Of a stretch of DNA of 46,858 nucleotides, positions 38,765 through 46,858 are shown piece by piece (the stretch's first letter is position 1; every line of letters starts with the position of its first letter). Made by a program: the position numbers and the translations under genes. The notes beneath the pieces are model-generated. The model was not told the DNA's origin. It made no database searches and worked only from the letters and a program-made list of their open reading frames with translations. Source of the DNA: Candidatus Uhrbacteria bacterium (lineage in GTDB: Bacteria; Patescibacteriota; Patescibacteriia; UBA9934; GWF2-40-263); the NCBI GenBank assembly GCA_016209325.1, contig JACQWJ010000025.1, forward strand, positions 1 through 46,858, written 5' to 3'.

Positions 38765-39169
38765 ATGATCCCAACCCTGTTGAGACCCTGGCTTCCGGAC
38801 CGGAAACGTCGCCCTATGTCGAAATTCTCGCAAACCCTGTTTTCCTCCGCGCGCAAGACCCGGTCCGCATTTTCCTGGATGGGAAGTCATGTCGCGCTGT
38901 TAAACGTGACGATGGTTTTTCTGGTGACGGTCTTGGCGTTGTGCCAAGTCGTGCAGGCCAACCAGGCCGCGACCAAGGGCTACCGCATCCGGGATTTGGA
39001 AACCAAGATCAGCAGTCTGAAGCTCGAGACCCAGCAGCTGGAGCTGTCCATCGCCGAGACGCGCTCCCTGGCCGCCGTCACGCGTAACGTCCAGATGCTC
39101 GGCATGGTAAAGGCCGGTGTGCCCGCATACGTGCGTAGCGCCCCGGCGGTCGTCACGTATAATCGTTGA
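38765..39169 (+). CDS. FtsL-like septal membrane protein
   Basis: Position right after rsmH and architecture identify it as the FtsL-like member of the cluster. A basic N-terminus leads to one membrane helix at about 43-65 (VALLNVTMVFLVTVLALCQVV), then a heptad coiled coil (IRDLETKISSLKLETQQLELSIAETRSL) and a short tail. Sequence conservation of FtsL is low, so the assignment rests on layout. It may start at ATG 38765 (GGA 5 bases upstream) or at ATG 38816. The cluster ends here: no ftsI, murE or mraY follows in the window. Confidence 0.7.
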   Translation: MIPTLLRPWLPDRKRRPMSKFSQTLFSSARKTRSAFSWMGSHVALLNVTMVFLVTVLALCQVVQANQAATKGYRIRDLETKISSLKLETQQLELSIAETRSLAAVTRNVQMLGMVKAGVPAYVRSAPAVVTYNR

Positions 39170-39306
39170 ACCAACAGATCGTTTCAGGAGGGATCCTTCC
39201 TTCCCGCAACGTTTGAGAAAAACCAAGATAAAATGAAATGGGAAACGGGCCCGTGGTTTTGATATGGGTTCGTTTTCTTGTATTGTTGGGTTGGTTCGAT
39301 CGACCT

Positions 39307-40437
39307 ATGTTTCAACTGCTAACAACCTGCGGCAAGGCGCGGCAGGGCAGGCTTTCGACGCCCCATGGCGACGTGGAGACGCCCATGTTCATGCCGATTG
39401 CCACCAAGGGTGCTGTGAAGACGCTGTCCTCGGAGGACATGCGCGCACTCGGCGCCCAGATTCTCCTTTCGAACACGTACCACCTGCTGCTGCGTCCGGG
39501 GTTGGCGGCCATGGAACGGCTTGGTGGACTTCATCGCTTCATGGAATGGAACGGTCCCATTCTGACCGACAGCGGCGGATACCAGGTCTTCAGCCTCGCG
39601 CGCCTTAACAAGACGACCGAAGAAGGTGTTCTGTTTCAGTCTCATATCGACGGATCGCGGATCCTCCTCACGCCGGAGCTATCCATGGGCATGCAGCGTG
39701 CCATCGGTTCGGACATCGCCATGCTGTTTGACGATGTGGCGGCTGGCGATTCCACCCGTGAGCGTTACGAGCAAGCGATGGACCGCTCGCTGCGCTGGGC
39801 AGCCCGCTGTCGCTCGGCCTTCGACGCGGGAGCGGACGCGCCGGCATCGGCGGTCCGGCGGCAGCTGTTCGGCATTGTCCAGGGCGGTGTGCACGAGGAC
39901 TTGCGCGCGCGTTCCGCCGACGGCCTCCGCAGCATCGGGTTTGACGGCTATGCCATCGGTGGCCTGTCGGTTGGCGAACCGCGGGAAGACAGCTATCGCA
40001 TCGCGGACTTCGTGTGCGGCCGACTGCCCGAGGACAAACCTCGTTACTTCATGGGTGGCGGTATGCCGGAGGAGATCGTCCATTATGTCCGTTCTGGCGT
40101 CGACCTGTTCGACTGCGTCCTGCCCACCCGCAACGCCCGCCACGGGACGCTGTTCGTTTGGAATCTCGATCCGGAAGCCTGGCATCCCGTGCGCGAGCCG
40201 GAACATGCGGACTTTTATCGCCGCCTGCACATCACGAACGAGGCCTGCGCGTTCGCGGACGAGCCGGTTGATTCGCACTGCGGCTGCTCGGCGTGTCGGA
40301 CCGTTTCGCGTGCATATCTTCGTCACCTGTTCCAGTCGGGAGAGCTGCTCGGGATGCGGCTCGCGACGATCCATAACTTGCACTTCTACCTGCGTCTCAT
40401 GGAGTGCATCCGGGTCGACATCTCCCCGTCCGCCTGA
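39307..40437 (+). CDS. tgt: tRNA-guanine transglycosylase
   Basis: Tgt exchanges guanine 34 of GUN-anticodon tRNAs for a queuine precursor. The 376-residue protein from ATG 39307 shows TPMFMPIATKGAVKTL, LLSNTYHLLLRPG, the substrate motif TDSGGYQVFSL, QLFGIVQGGV, GYAIGGLSVGE, the nucleophile Asp in FDCVLPTRNARHG, and the zinc site CGCSACRTVSRAYLRHLF. All catalytic residues are present. No queuosine synthesis genes (queC/D/E/F) are in the window, so the base is probably salvaged or those genes are elsewhere. It sits alone between the mraZ cluster and the Clp operon. Confidence 0.97.
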   Translation: MFQLLTTCGKARQGRLSTPHGDVETPMFMPIATKGAVKTLSSEDMRALGAQILLSNTYHLLLRPGLAAMERLGGLHRFMEWNGPILTDSGGYQVFSLARLNKTTEEGVLFQSHIDGSRILLTPELSMGMQRAIGSDIAMLFDDVAAGDSTRERYEQAMDRSLRWAARCRSAFDAGADAPASAVRRQLFGIVQGGVHEDLRARSADGLRSIGFDGYAIGGLSVGEPREDSYRIADFVCGRLPEDKPRYFMGGGMPEEIVHYVRSGVDLFDCVLPTRNARHGTLFVWNLDPEAWHPVREPEHADFYRRLHITNEACAFADEPVDSHCGCSACRTVSRAYLRHLFQSGELLGMRLATIHNLHFYLRLMECIRVDISPSA

Positions 40438-40476
40438 CGCGCGCAATGGTCCCATGTTTGCTATACTGGGGAAGAT

Positions 40477-40863
40477 ATGACGTCGTCGACACCGCTTCTG
40501 GCCGCGAGGTATTTTTTCGGGGATCTCATCCTCGACGCCTTGGCGTTTCCGTTTTGGTGGTATGGGAAGGGTTTCCTGCGTATCATGTCCTGGGCACGCC
40601 GCGCGCTCGTCCGCCGCTGGGAAGGACTGGGACTGGGCGTGTGGATCAAAAATTTGTTCGTCCCCATGTACGGAGCGACCGACCTGGCCGGGAAGCTCAT
40701 TAGTTTTTTTCTACGGCTCGCGATCATCTGTCTGCGGGGAATCGCCTGGGCGGTTTGGGCGTGCTGCGTCGCATGTGCCGTCGGTCTGTATCTCGTCGCG
40801 TTGCCTCTTACGATTGTTGGCTTCGTTTTTCACCTCCTGGCTCTTCTCTCTCTTTTTGGGTAA
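40477..40863 (+). CDS. small multi-span membrane protein, operon partner of Clp
   Basis: The 128-residue product has an amphipathic or membrane segment near 10-30 (FFGDLILDALAFPFWWYGKG) and two strong helices at about 73-118 (LISFFLRLAIICLRGIAWAVWACCVACAVGLYLVALPLTIVG region). I recognise no family. It ends 7 bp before the membrane-tethered Clp ATPase and is almost surely co-transcribed with it. The two may form a membrane assembly, with this protein as adaptor or anchor; this is inference from position only. Confidence 0.8.
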   Translation: MTSSTPLLAARYFFGDLILDALAFPFWWYGKGFLRIMSWARRALVRRWEGLGLGVWIKNLFVPMYGATDLAGKLISFFLRLAIICLRGIAWAVWACCVACAVGLYLVALPLTIVGFVFHLLALLSLFG

Positions 40864-40870
40864 GGAAGCT

Positions 40871-43531
40871 ATGGCATTCTGGTCCAAGCGCAAGCAGGAA
40901 GAACTCGCTTTGACATCCGTTTTCATTGACGGTGTCGCCTACGTGTGGGACGAATCCATGGGAATCGCCACTCGTTCGGTCGTCCACCTGCGCCAGCGGG
41001 CCCGAAAGGCCGGCGACCTGCTCGTCCTCGCGGCCGGCCTGACATCTTTCCTCGGGTTCGGGACGTACACCTTTTTTCTTTCCGATGACGGCCGCCTGTG
41101 GAGCCGCGCGTTTTGGCTGGAGACGAACGTGCCCGCCCTCGCCTTCTTTTTTGCCGCCGCGTGCGGATGTTTTCTCTGCTACCGCTTTGCCCACGCCTCG
41201 GACGGGCACGCGTCCCTTCCTAGGCGTCCCTACGGGGCGCCGATTCCGGACGTCGTACCTTTAGATCCTTCCATGCGCAAGCGAGTTTCTGTCGCCCGCG
41301 TGCTCGATTACGAAGCCGGACAGGCTGTAGAGGAAGCCTATGCGCTCGCCGAACGTTTCGGCCACGGGAACGTGGAACCCCTCCATCTTTTTTTAGGATG
41401 CCTTGGTTCCGAGCAGGCCGGCATTGCGTTTGGGAGACTCGGCATCCGCTTTGATGCCATGCAGGAATCCGTCAACCGGCATTTGTCTGAGCTTCCGCAA
41501 GCTCCCAAAACCCGCATGGGGTCAGCCGGCGTCGAAGTCATGCTCGCGGCTTGCGTCCAAGCGTACGCACAGGGACGCCTCCATGTGTCCATCCTCGAAG
41601 TCTTTCAGGAATCGTATCGTCGGGAACCGTACTTGCGCGAACTGCTCGAAAGCAGAGAGGTCAGCCCGGAGTGCTTCGACAATGTCGTCGAATGGCTACG
41701 TATTAATGAACGCCTGCGCGAACGGTATGCCACGTTCCGCCGCGCGGCCCTGCACAAGCCGGTCGGCGCCATGAACCGTTCTATGACCTCGGTCGCCACC
41801 CCGCTCCTCGACCAGTTGTCTCTGGATCTGACGACGGAAGCCGTGTATGGCCGTCTGCCGCTCCTCGTCGGTCGCGAACGGGAGATGGAGGAGGTCTTCC
41901 GGGTCCTTGAGGGAGGCATGCAGCAAGTCCTCCTCGTCGGTCCGCCCGGGGTCGGGAAAGACGCTCTTTTGGCGGGCATCGCTGAACGGATGGTGGAGGA
42001 ACGGGTTCCGGCCATGCTTCAAGACAAGCGTCTGGTCGTCCTGTCCGTCCCCGCGCTCGTGTCCGGTCTGGGTCCTGCCGAAGCTCAGGAGCGGCTCATG
42101 GCCGTGCTGGCCGAGATCGCCCGCGGAGCCAACGTTATTCTCGCCATTCCGAACATTGAACAGCTGGCCCAGGCGTCCGGAGGAGAGGGAGGAACGGACC
42201 TCCTCGTGATCCTGGCGGACGCGCTGGCCCGAGGCATCGTTCCTGTCGTCGCGACCACCACTCCCGAGGCCTATGCGGATGTCCTGGAGGCTTCCCCCGC
42301 AGGGCAGTCCTTTCAGCGGATTGACGTCCGGGAACCGGACGCGAGCGTTGCTGTGCAGATCCTGGAAAGCAAGAGCGCGGCTCTGGAAAACGAGCATGGG
42401 GTGGTGTTTTCCTTTGAGGCGCTGGAGACGGCTGTGACCCTGTCCGACCGCTATATGCACGAGCGTTACCTGCCAGAAAAGGCGATCGAAGTGGCGCGCG
42501 AGGCCGCCATCGATGCTCGCAAAATGAAGGGTGCACACACCCTCGTGCGCGGGGAGGACGTCGCCCGCATTCTGGCGGCGAAGACGGGCATTCCGCTCAC
42601 GCGCGTTGACGAGGACGAACGCGACAAGCTGCTCCACCTCGAAGAGCGCATGCATGGGCGCGTCATCGGCCAGGACGAGGCGGTGCGCGCGGTCGCGGCT
42701 GCCCTCCGGCGTGCCCGCGCGGAGCTGCGCAACGAGCACCGGCCGATCGCGAACTTTCTGTTTCTTGGCCCTTCCGGCGTGGGAAAGACCGAGCTCGCGA
42801 AGACGGTTGCCGAGGCTTACTTCGGAGACACCCAGGCCCTGCTCCGCTTTGACATGTCCGAGTACCAGGACCCGGCGAGCGTCTACCGCCTCATCGGACG
42901 CGCCGGCATGCGCGAAGGGGGACTCCTGACCGAGGCTGTGCGCCGCCAGCCGTTCTCGATTGTCCTCCTTGATGAGCTTGAGAAGGCCCATCCCGACATT
43001 TTGAATCTTTTCCTCCAGGTCATGGAGGACGGACGCCTGACCGATTCCGCCGGCCGCACGGTCGACTTCACGAGTGCGATCGTCATTGCCACCTCGAACG
43101 CCGGCACCGGCTACATCCAGGAAGCCGTGAAAGTCGGCACCCCGGCCGAACAGATGAAGACCCGCCTTTTCGAGGAAGAGCTCCGCGGCGTCTACCGCCC
43201 TGAGTTCCTGAACCGCTTTGACGGGATCATCGTGTTCACGCCGCTCACCGAGGACCAGGTCCTTCAGATTGCCTACCTCCTCCTCGGCCAGGTGACCGAA
43301 CGTCTGGAAGCCAAGGGCATCCACTTCCGCGCGGACGACACGGCCGTGGCCGCTCTCGCGCACAAGGGGTATGATCCCTTGTTCGGCGCCCGGCCGCTCC
43401 GCCGCCTCATCCAGGAGGAGGTCGACAACGCGATTGCCGAAGCCCTGCTCGATGGCAAGGCGGAGCGACGTGACACGCTTATTCTCCATTCCGAGGGGAA
43501 GGTCGAGATTCAGAAGGCGGCCGCGCTATGA
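40871..43531 (+). CDS. membrane-tethered ClpC/ClpB-type AAA+ ATPase with degenerate D1
   Basis: ATG 40871 with AAGGA 4 bases upstream gives 886 residues. Two membrane helices lie at about 49-70 and 86-105, before a Clp-N domain (about 140-205). D1 has Walker A GPPGVGKDALL (Asp replaces Thr/Ser) and, where the DE of Walker B should be, VILAIPNIEQ, so it probably binds but does not hydrolyse ATP. D2 is intact: GPSGVGKTELAK, VLLDELEKAHPD, ATSNAG, RPEFLNRFD and the C-terminal GARPLRRLIQEEVD. It should unfold proteins at the membrane; whether it feeds ClpP is not visible. Confidence 0.92.
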   Translation: MAFWSKRKQEELALTSVFIDGVAYVWDESMGIATRSVVHLRQRARKAGDLLVLAAGLTSFLGFGTYTFFLSDDGRLWSRAFWLETNVPALAFFFAAACGCFLCYRFAHASDGHASLPRRPYGAPIPDVVPLDPSMRKRVSVARVLDYEAGQAVEEAYALAERFGHGNVEPLHLFLGCLGSEQAGIAFGRLGIRFDAMQESVNRHLSELPQAPKTRMGSAGVEVMLAACVQAYAQGRLHVSILEVFQESYRREPYLRELLESREVSPECFDNVVEWLRINERLRERYATFRRAALHKPVGAMNRSMTSVATPLLDQLSLDLTTEAVYGRLPLLVGREREMEEVFRVLEGGMQQVLLVGPPGVGKDALLAGIAERMVEERVPAMLQDKRLVVLSVPALVSGLGPAEAQERLMAVLAEIARGANVILAIPNIEQLAQASGGEGGTDLLVILADALARGIVPVVATTTPEAYADVLEASPAGQSFQRIDVREPDASVAVQILESKSAALENEHGVVFSFEALETAVTLSDRYMHERYLPEKAIEVAREAAIDARKMKGAHTLVRGEDVARILAAKTGIPLTRVDEDERDKLLHLEERMHGRVIGQDEAVRAVAAALRRARAELRNEHRPIANFLFLGPSGVGKTELAKTVAEAYFGDTQALLRFDMSEYQDPASVYRLIGRAGMREGGLLTEAVRRQPFSIVLLDELEKAHPDILNLFLQVMEDGRLTDSAGRTVDFTSAIVIATSNAGTGYIQEAVKVGTPAEQMKTRLFEEELRGVYRPEFLNRFDGIIVFTPLTEDQVLQIAYLLLGQVTERLEAKGIHFRADDTAVAALAHKGYDPLFGARPLRRLIQEEVDNAIAEALLDGKAERRDTLILHSEGKVEIQKAAAL

Positions 43532-44619
43532 CGCTCGTGATCCCGCCCGCCGCTTCACATGCGCTCCTGGTTGCTCCCTGGGGAATCCTCGCGTTTTGCG
43601 CGAGTCTTCTTCTGACGCTTCTGATCCGCCGCACCTCGCGTCGCATCGGTCTCGTCGACCAGCCGGACGAACCGCGGAGAATCCATGTGCGTCCCGTTCC
43701 GCTCGGCGGAGGCATTGCCATCTTTTTTGCGCTTGTGGTCGGCATGGTTGCGGTCATGGCGAGCACGGACGTGTTGACGCGCGGGGAAATAACACGCGGC
43801 CATTACGTTGGGTTCCTTCTAGGAGGTTTTGTCCTCATTGTTGGCGGATGGATCGACGACCGATTCCGCTTGCCCCCCCGCCTCTCTTTCGTCGCTCCCG
43901 TGATCGCTGCGGCCTGCGCGATCGCCGGGGGGATCGAAGTAGACAAACTCACGAATCCCTTCGGAGGCGCGTTCATCCTGCCGTCGTGGCAGTCGGACAT
44001 GCTTGTGTTCGCTTGGCTGCTCGTCGTCATGTATACGACGAAGCTCCTTGATGGCCTCGACGGCTTAGCAACTGGCATCTCCGCGATCGGCTCAGGCATG
44101 GTCATGCTCCTGGCATTGACTGCGGCGTATTACCAGCCGGACGTCGCTGTTCTGTCCGCGATCGCGCTCGGAGCCCTCCTCGGCTTTCTTCTCTTCAACT
44201 TCCACCCCGCCTCGATCTTTCTCGGGGAAGGAGGAAGCACATTCGTCGGCTACCTGGTAGGCGTGCTTGCCGTCATCTCCGGCGGAAAGGTGGCGACGGC
44301 CCTCCTTGTCCTCGGTATTCCGCTCCTCGACGTTGTCTGGATCATCCTCCGGCGCTGGCGCCAGGGCGGTCCGTCTGCGGTGTTCCGAGGCGACAAGAGG
44401 CATCTACACCACCGCCTCCTCGACCTCGGCTGGTCGCAGCGCCAGGTGGTTATGGCGTACTATGTTCTTGCAGCTGTGTTCGGCATTTCCGCCCTCTTTC
44501 TCCAAAGTCGTGAAAAGGTGTTTGCACTCGGAGTGCTGGTTTTACTTATGGGGCTCGGAGCCTTGTTGCTCATATGGAAGGAACAGACGGCGGTGGCCAA
44601 ACCGTCAAGCAATCCATGA
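43528..44619 (+). CDS. WecA/TagO/MraY-family polyprenyl-phosphate sugar-1-phosphate transferase
   Basis: The enzyme moves a sugar-phosphate from a UDP-sugar to undecaprenyl phosphate, the first step of surface glycan synthesis. The 363-residue polytopic protein (about 10-11 helices) shows the family motifs: FVLIVGGWIDDRF (DD pair), KLLDGLDGLATG (DGxDGL), FHPASIFLGEGGSTFVGY (where most members read GDxGS) and the RGDKRHLHHRL His motif that distinguishes WecA/TagO types from MraY. It overlaps the Clp gene by ATGA. No other glycosyltransferase is adjacent; MraY itself is not in the nearby mraZ cluster. Confidence 0.92.
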   Translation: MTLVIPPAASHALLVAPWGILAFCASLLLTLLIRRTSRRIGLVDQPDEPRRIHVRPVPLGGGIAIFFALVVGMVAVMASTDVLTRGEITRGHYVGFLLGGFVLIVGGWIDDRFRLPPRLSFVAPVIAAACAIAGGIEVDKLTNPFGGAFILPSWQSDMLVFAWLLVVMYTTKLLDGLDGLATGISAIGSGMVMLLALTAAYYQPDVAVLSAIALGALLGFLLFNFHPASIFLGEGGSTFVGYLVGVLAVISGGKVATALLVLGIPLLDVVWIILRRWRQGGPSAVFRGDKRHLHHRLLDLGWSQRQVVMAYYVLAAVFGISALFLQSREKVFALGVLVLLMGLGALLLIWKEQTAVAKPSSNP

Positions 44620-45089
44620 AACGTCAGGCGTTTCTGGCTCGGACGTTTTTAATCGTCATTGTGTTCGGTATGGCGATTGTCGGTTTTTTTTTCTGTGTGG
44701 AATTTATCCGTCGATTTCCCCAAGCGTCGATCACGTTTCTTGACGGAACCCGTGTTCTCGTTGAGGTCGTCAAGACGCCCGAAGCACAGGCACAGGGTCT
44801 GTCTGGGCGCGCCTTGCTGTCGGAAAACGACGGCATGCTTTTCGTCTACGACGAGCCGCAGGAAGTCGGTATTTGGATGAAGGATATGCGTTTTCCGATC
44901 GACATCCTGTGGATTCGAAACAATCGCATCGTCCATATCGTTGAGAACGCGTCGGTTCCCATTCCAGGCCAACCGATTCCCTCGTTTCGCCCGTCCGCAG
45001 AGGCGACGGAAGTCTTGGAACTCCGGGCAGGGTTTGCGAAAGCGCATACCCTGAACATCGGGGACCCCGTTTTCATGGATATTCCCTAG
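44616..45089 (+). CDS. DUF192 membrane-anchored protein
   Basis: From ATG 44616, which overlaps the previous stop by ATGA, the product is 157 residues: one N-terminal membrane helix (about 8-30) and a DUF192 domain facing out. Its hallmarks are present: TPEAQAQGLSGRALLSENDGM, LFVYDE, WMKDMRFPIDILWI and ATEVLELRAGFA. The family forms a small beta-barrel of unknown function, often exported. It is the last gene of the Clp/WecA operon. Confidence 0.9.
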   Translation: MKRQAFLARTFLIVIVFGMAIVGFFFCVEFIRRFPQASITFLDGTRVLVEVVKTPEAQAQGLSGRALLSENDGMLFVYDEPQEVGIWMKDMRFPIDILWIRNNRIVHIVENASVPIPGQPIPSFRPSAEATEVLELRAGFAKAHTLNIGDPVFMDIP

Positions 45090-45129
45090 GTGCGGAGGGT
45101 TATCCTCTTGTGGGAGAAGGCCCCAATGT

Positions 45130-45145
45130 TGAGACTGTAGAAAAA
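45130..45145 (+). repeat. solitary copy of the 17-bp MITE end
   Basis: TGAGACTGTAGAAAAA matches the terminal repeat of the element at 21795-21923 in 16 of its 17 bases. No inverted partner is found in the remaining window. It lies 84 bp before the recombinase fragment. Confidence 0.6.
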
Positions 45146-45213
45146 CTCATAACCCACATGATCTAAACCCGCTCTTTCCCCCTTACACCTATCCACGCTC
45201 AAACACCCTCCTG

Positions 45214-46125
45214 ATGATTCTTGGCTCAACCGCCAAACTTGAGAACGATCATCGAGGAGAAAACGTGAGACGAGGACTCAGGACGCGGGTCGAAATGGGT
45301 CTCTGGCCTGGGGTCGCCCCGCTCGGGTATCTCGATCAAAAGCTCATGGATAAAAAGTGTCAGAAGATACTCGATCCAGTACGCGCGCCGATTGTGAAAC
45401 AGATGTTTGAGAAGGTGGCGTACGAAAAGTGGAGTGGTCACAAGGTTTACAACTGGCTCAAGCATGAACTCAACTTCAAAACCAAGGGCAACAAACCCTT
45501 AACGCTCAGTGGTGTTTACCGAACGTTTGAAAATTCCTTCTACTACGGGATGTACGAGTATCCGAGAAATAGTGGAAATTGGTATACGGGAAAGCATGAG
45601 CCGATCGTCACCAAGGAGCTGTACGAACAAGCCCAAAACCAGCTCAGGCGCGACCAGATCGTGCGGGAAAACAAAGAGTTCGCCTTCACGAAGTTGTTCA
45701 CGTGTGGACTGTGTGGCTCGGGGGTATCGGCGGAAGAGAAGTACAAACAACGCAAAGACGGTGGACATACGCGATATGTCTACTACGGATGTACGCGTGC
45801 GAGGGATCGCCATTGCAAAAATTCGTACATCAGGGAAGAAGAGTTGATTGTGGAGCTATTGAAAATTTTCGATCAGATCAACATCAACGAACTTGGGATG
45901 AAAGCAAAACTTCAGGAGGAGATAAAACGTTTCAGTCGATTTGAGAAGTTGTTCCGCGGCAGAAATTCAATTCCCGATGGCGTGACGGAGGACATGGATA
46001 TCCGCGCTTATGCGAAATACCTGATGCGCGAGGGAACCGTGTCGGAGAAACGGGAGCTCCTCGGAAATCTGAGAAGCCGACTGGTTTATCAAGATAAACA
46101 CGTTTCACTCCTTCAGGAAGCGTGA
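45214..46125 (+). pseudogene. large serine recombinase fragment lacking the catalytic domain
   Basis: The frame begins at the long E-helix that follows the catalytic domain of large serine recombinases (LMILGSTAKLENDHRGENV) and continues with the Recombinase domain (GLWPGVAPLGYLD, TLSGVYRTFENSFYYGMYEY) and the zinc-ribbon domain (FTCGLCGSGVSAEEKY...YGCTR), then a coiled coil to residue 303. The 140-residue N-terminal resolvase domain with its active Ser is missing. No recombinase-like residues are coded upstream, in a frame that stays open back to the solitary MITE end. It is probably an inactive remnant of an integrated element. Codon use is more AT-rich than in most of the window. Confidence 0.75.
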
Positions 46126-46427
46126 TCGGATTCCAGGGGTGCCTTTTTGCAAGAGAGGAACACTCGGGGGAAAAAATTTGCGCGTACGACAAAACGACCC
46201 ATTGCTGAGTCGTTTTGTGTTCGTGCCGAAGCCCTATGGGTTGCCCCATCACCATAGGCGAACGGGTTGCCTCCGATAAGACCCCTGCATGGCGGTGTCT
46301 GTGGGTTTAGTACCAAGTTTGCTCGGTTCTTTGAAGGGGTTTTCGATGATTTATTGGATGGCGATTTTGAGGCATGTAGGTCGGGATGTTTCAGTAAAAA
46401 ATGATCAACACACATCACCAAGAATAA
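46126..46427. other. AT-rich gap with hairpins, no gene seen
   Basis: A 302-bp gap with no convincing gene on either strand. It holds a perfect 9-bp inverted repeat CAAAACGAC/GTCGTTTTG (46190-46217), a CCTATGG/CCATAGG stem (46233-46258) and two GGGTTGCC words reminiscent of the GGCAA-type repeat ends. It separates the recombinase fragment from the convergent Nudix gene. Confidence 0.5.
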
Positions 46428-46858
46428 TTATTTTTGCCACTCAAACTGTTTACCACCTTTGCGTAACAAAAGTGCTGTTGAGGGCAGCACCTCATTTCTT
46501 AAAACCATAGCCAAAGCGGATTTAATACCAAACACACACCGATCATCCGGAAGCTCAGCAATATCTTCATTAGTCATCCATTGTGCAGTGATTCCCTCCT
46601 CTAACACCACGACAGCATCAGCTGCCACACGAACAGAAAAATACATAAGTACCGAATGATTTCGATCCCAGGTGTTTACGACCAGTTGCAAAAATGACAT
46701 CGGTTCGCATACCATTCCAGTTTCTTCCAGTACTTCGCGAAGTAGTGCATCAATAGGTGTCTCGCCCGGTTCAATGTGGCCACCCGGCAAATTATACTTT
46801 AATTCTCCAACATCGTTCTTTTCTTCAAATATGAGGGCGCGGCTATCACGAATAATAA
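46428..46858 (-). CDS. Nudix hydrolase, 5' end beyond the window
   Basis: The minus-strand frame is open to the window edge, so the gene is partial; an internal ATG at 46790 is not the true start because family sequence continues upstream (RALIFEEKNDVGELKYNLPG). The Nudix box is GHIEPGE then REVLEETG. A YFSVRV strand and QWMTNEDIAELPDD follow as in small nucleotide-type Nudix enzymes. Codons are AT-rich relative to the first Nudix gene at 24.9 kb, pointing to separate origin. Substrate not readable. Confidence 0.88.
   Translation of the reverse strand, partial: IIRDSRALIFEEKNDVGELKYNLPGGHIEPGETPIDALLREVLEETGMVCEPMSFLQLVVNTWDRNHSVLMYFSVRVAADAVVVLEEGITAQWMTNEDIAELPDDRCVFGIKSALAMVLRNEVLPSTALLLRKGGKQFEWQK

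Noticed and set aside
40562-40870. N-terminal extension of the Clp ATPase to 989 residues
   Set aside because: The extension lies out of frame over the small membrane protein gene; ATG 40871 has a proper Shine-Dalgarno and begins the natural N-terminus.
41696-43489. 597-residue minus-strand ORF opposite the Clp ATPase gene
   Set aside because: Antisense shadow; the plus frame has intact AAA+ motifs and Shine-Dalgarno.

Overview
The window looks like a chromosomal piece of a GC-rich candidate-phyla-radiation (Patescibacteria) bacterium. The evidence is the combination of gene types. There are very large secreted proteins with a recurring surface domain, ECF sigma factors each paired with a membrane protein, a membrane-tethered Clp ATPase, a compact UvrABC set, a short MraZ/RsmH/FtsL-like division cluster and many small unassigned membrane proteins. 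This is an inference from content; no rRNA is present to fix the taxonomy.

Layout. 1-5.2 kb holds the end of an unknown gene, a minus-strand group of surface proteins (a single-span protein with CARDB/DUF11-like repeats, and a glycoside-hydrolase-like protein with an FG-GAP propeller) and a small HTH gene translationally coupled to the hydrolase-like gene. 5.3-11.1 kb holds an ECF sigma factor overlapping a DUF5667-type membrane protein, then a very acidic 1270-residue S-layer-like protein. 11.2-19.5 kb is a housekeeping stretch: RluF-type pseudouridine synthase, lipoprotein cyclophilin, Smr, PEBP/YbhB, a ppGpp-hydrolase-like HD protein, a Ycf48/BNR surface protein and NadM. 19.6-27 kb is a nucleotide excision repair group (uvrB, uvrA, a Nudix gene, uvrC). 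A tRNA-like gene with an unusual complementary leader lies between uvrB and uvrA. 27.1-35.1 kb is an apparent operon of ECF sigma factor, giant alpha-2-macroglobulin-like protein and a Memo/CapA fusion. 35.1-37.1 kb is an S9 peptidase lipoprotein with its own promoter and a strong ribosome binding site. 37.3-40.4 kb is mraZ-rsmH-ftsL-like followed by tgt. 40.5-45.1 kb is an overlapping operon of membrane protein, TM-anchored Clp, WecA/MraY-type transferase and DUF192 protein. 45.1-46.9 kb is a more AT-rich edge with a truncated large serine recombinase and a partial Nudix gene.

The most unusual material is small and repetitive. A family of GC-rich palindromes bounded by GGCAA/TTGCC is inserted in frame in uvrA (twice), uvrB and uvrC, and also occurs between genes. 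A 129-bp fold-back element exactly fills the gap between two genes and appears to supply the Shine-Dalgarno sequence of the lipoprotein cyclophilin. A second 129-bp element has perfect 17-bp terminal repeats. A tRNA-like RNA is preceded, directly after a good promoter, by two segments perfectly complementary to its D/anticodon region in pseudoknot order. The mraZ promoter is overlaid by four TGG boxes spaced exactly 10 bp apart.

Working picture: two sigma/membrane-protein pairs probably connect envelope state to transcription of surface proteins. The uvr genes supply repair, the mraZ cluster supplies division control, and the Clp/WecA/DUF192 operon serves the envelope. Family names come from motifs read by eye; no database search was possible.
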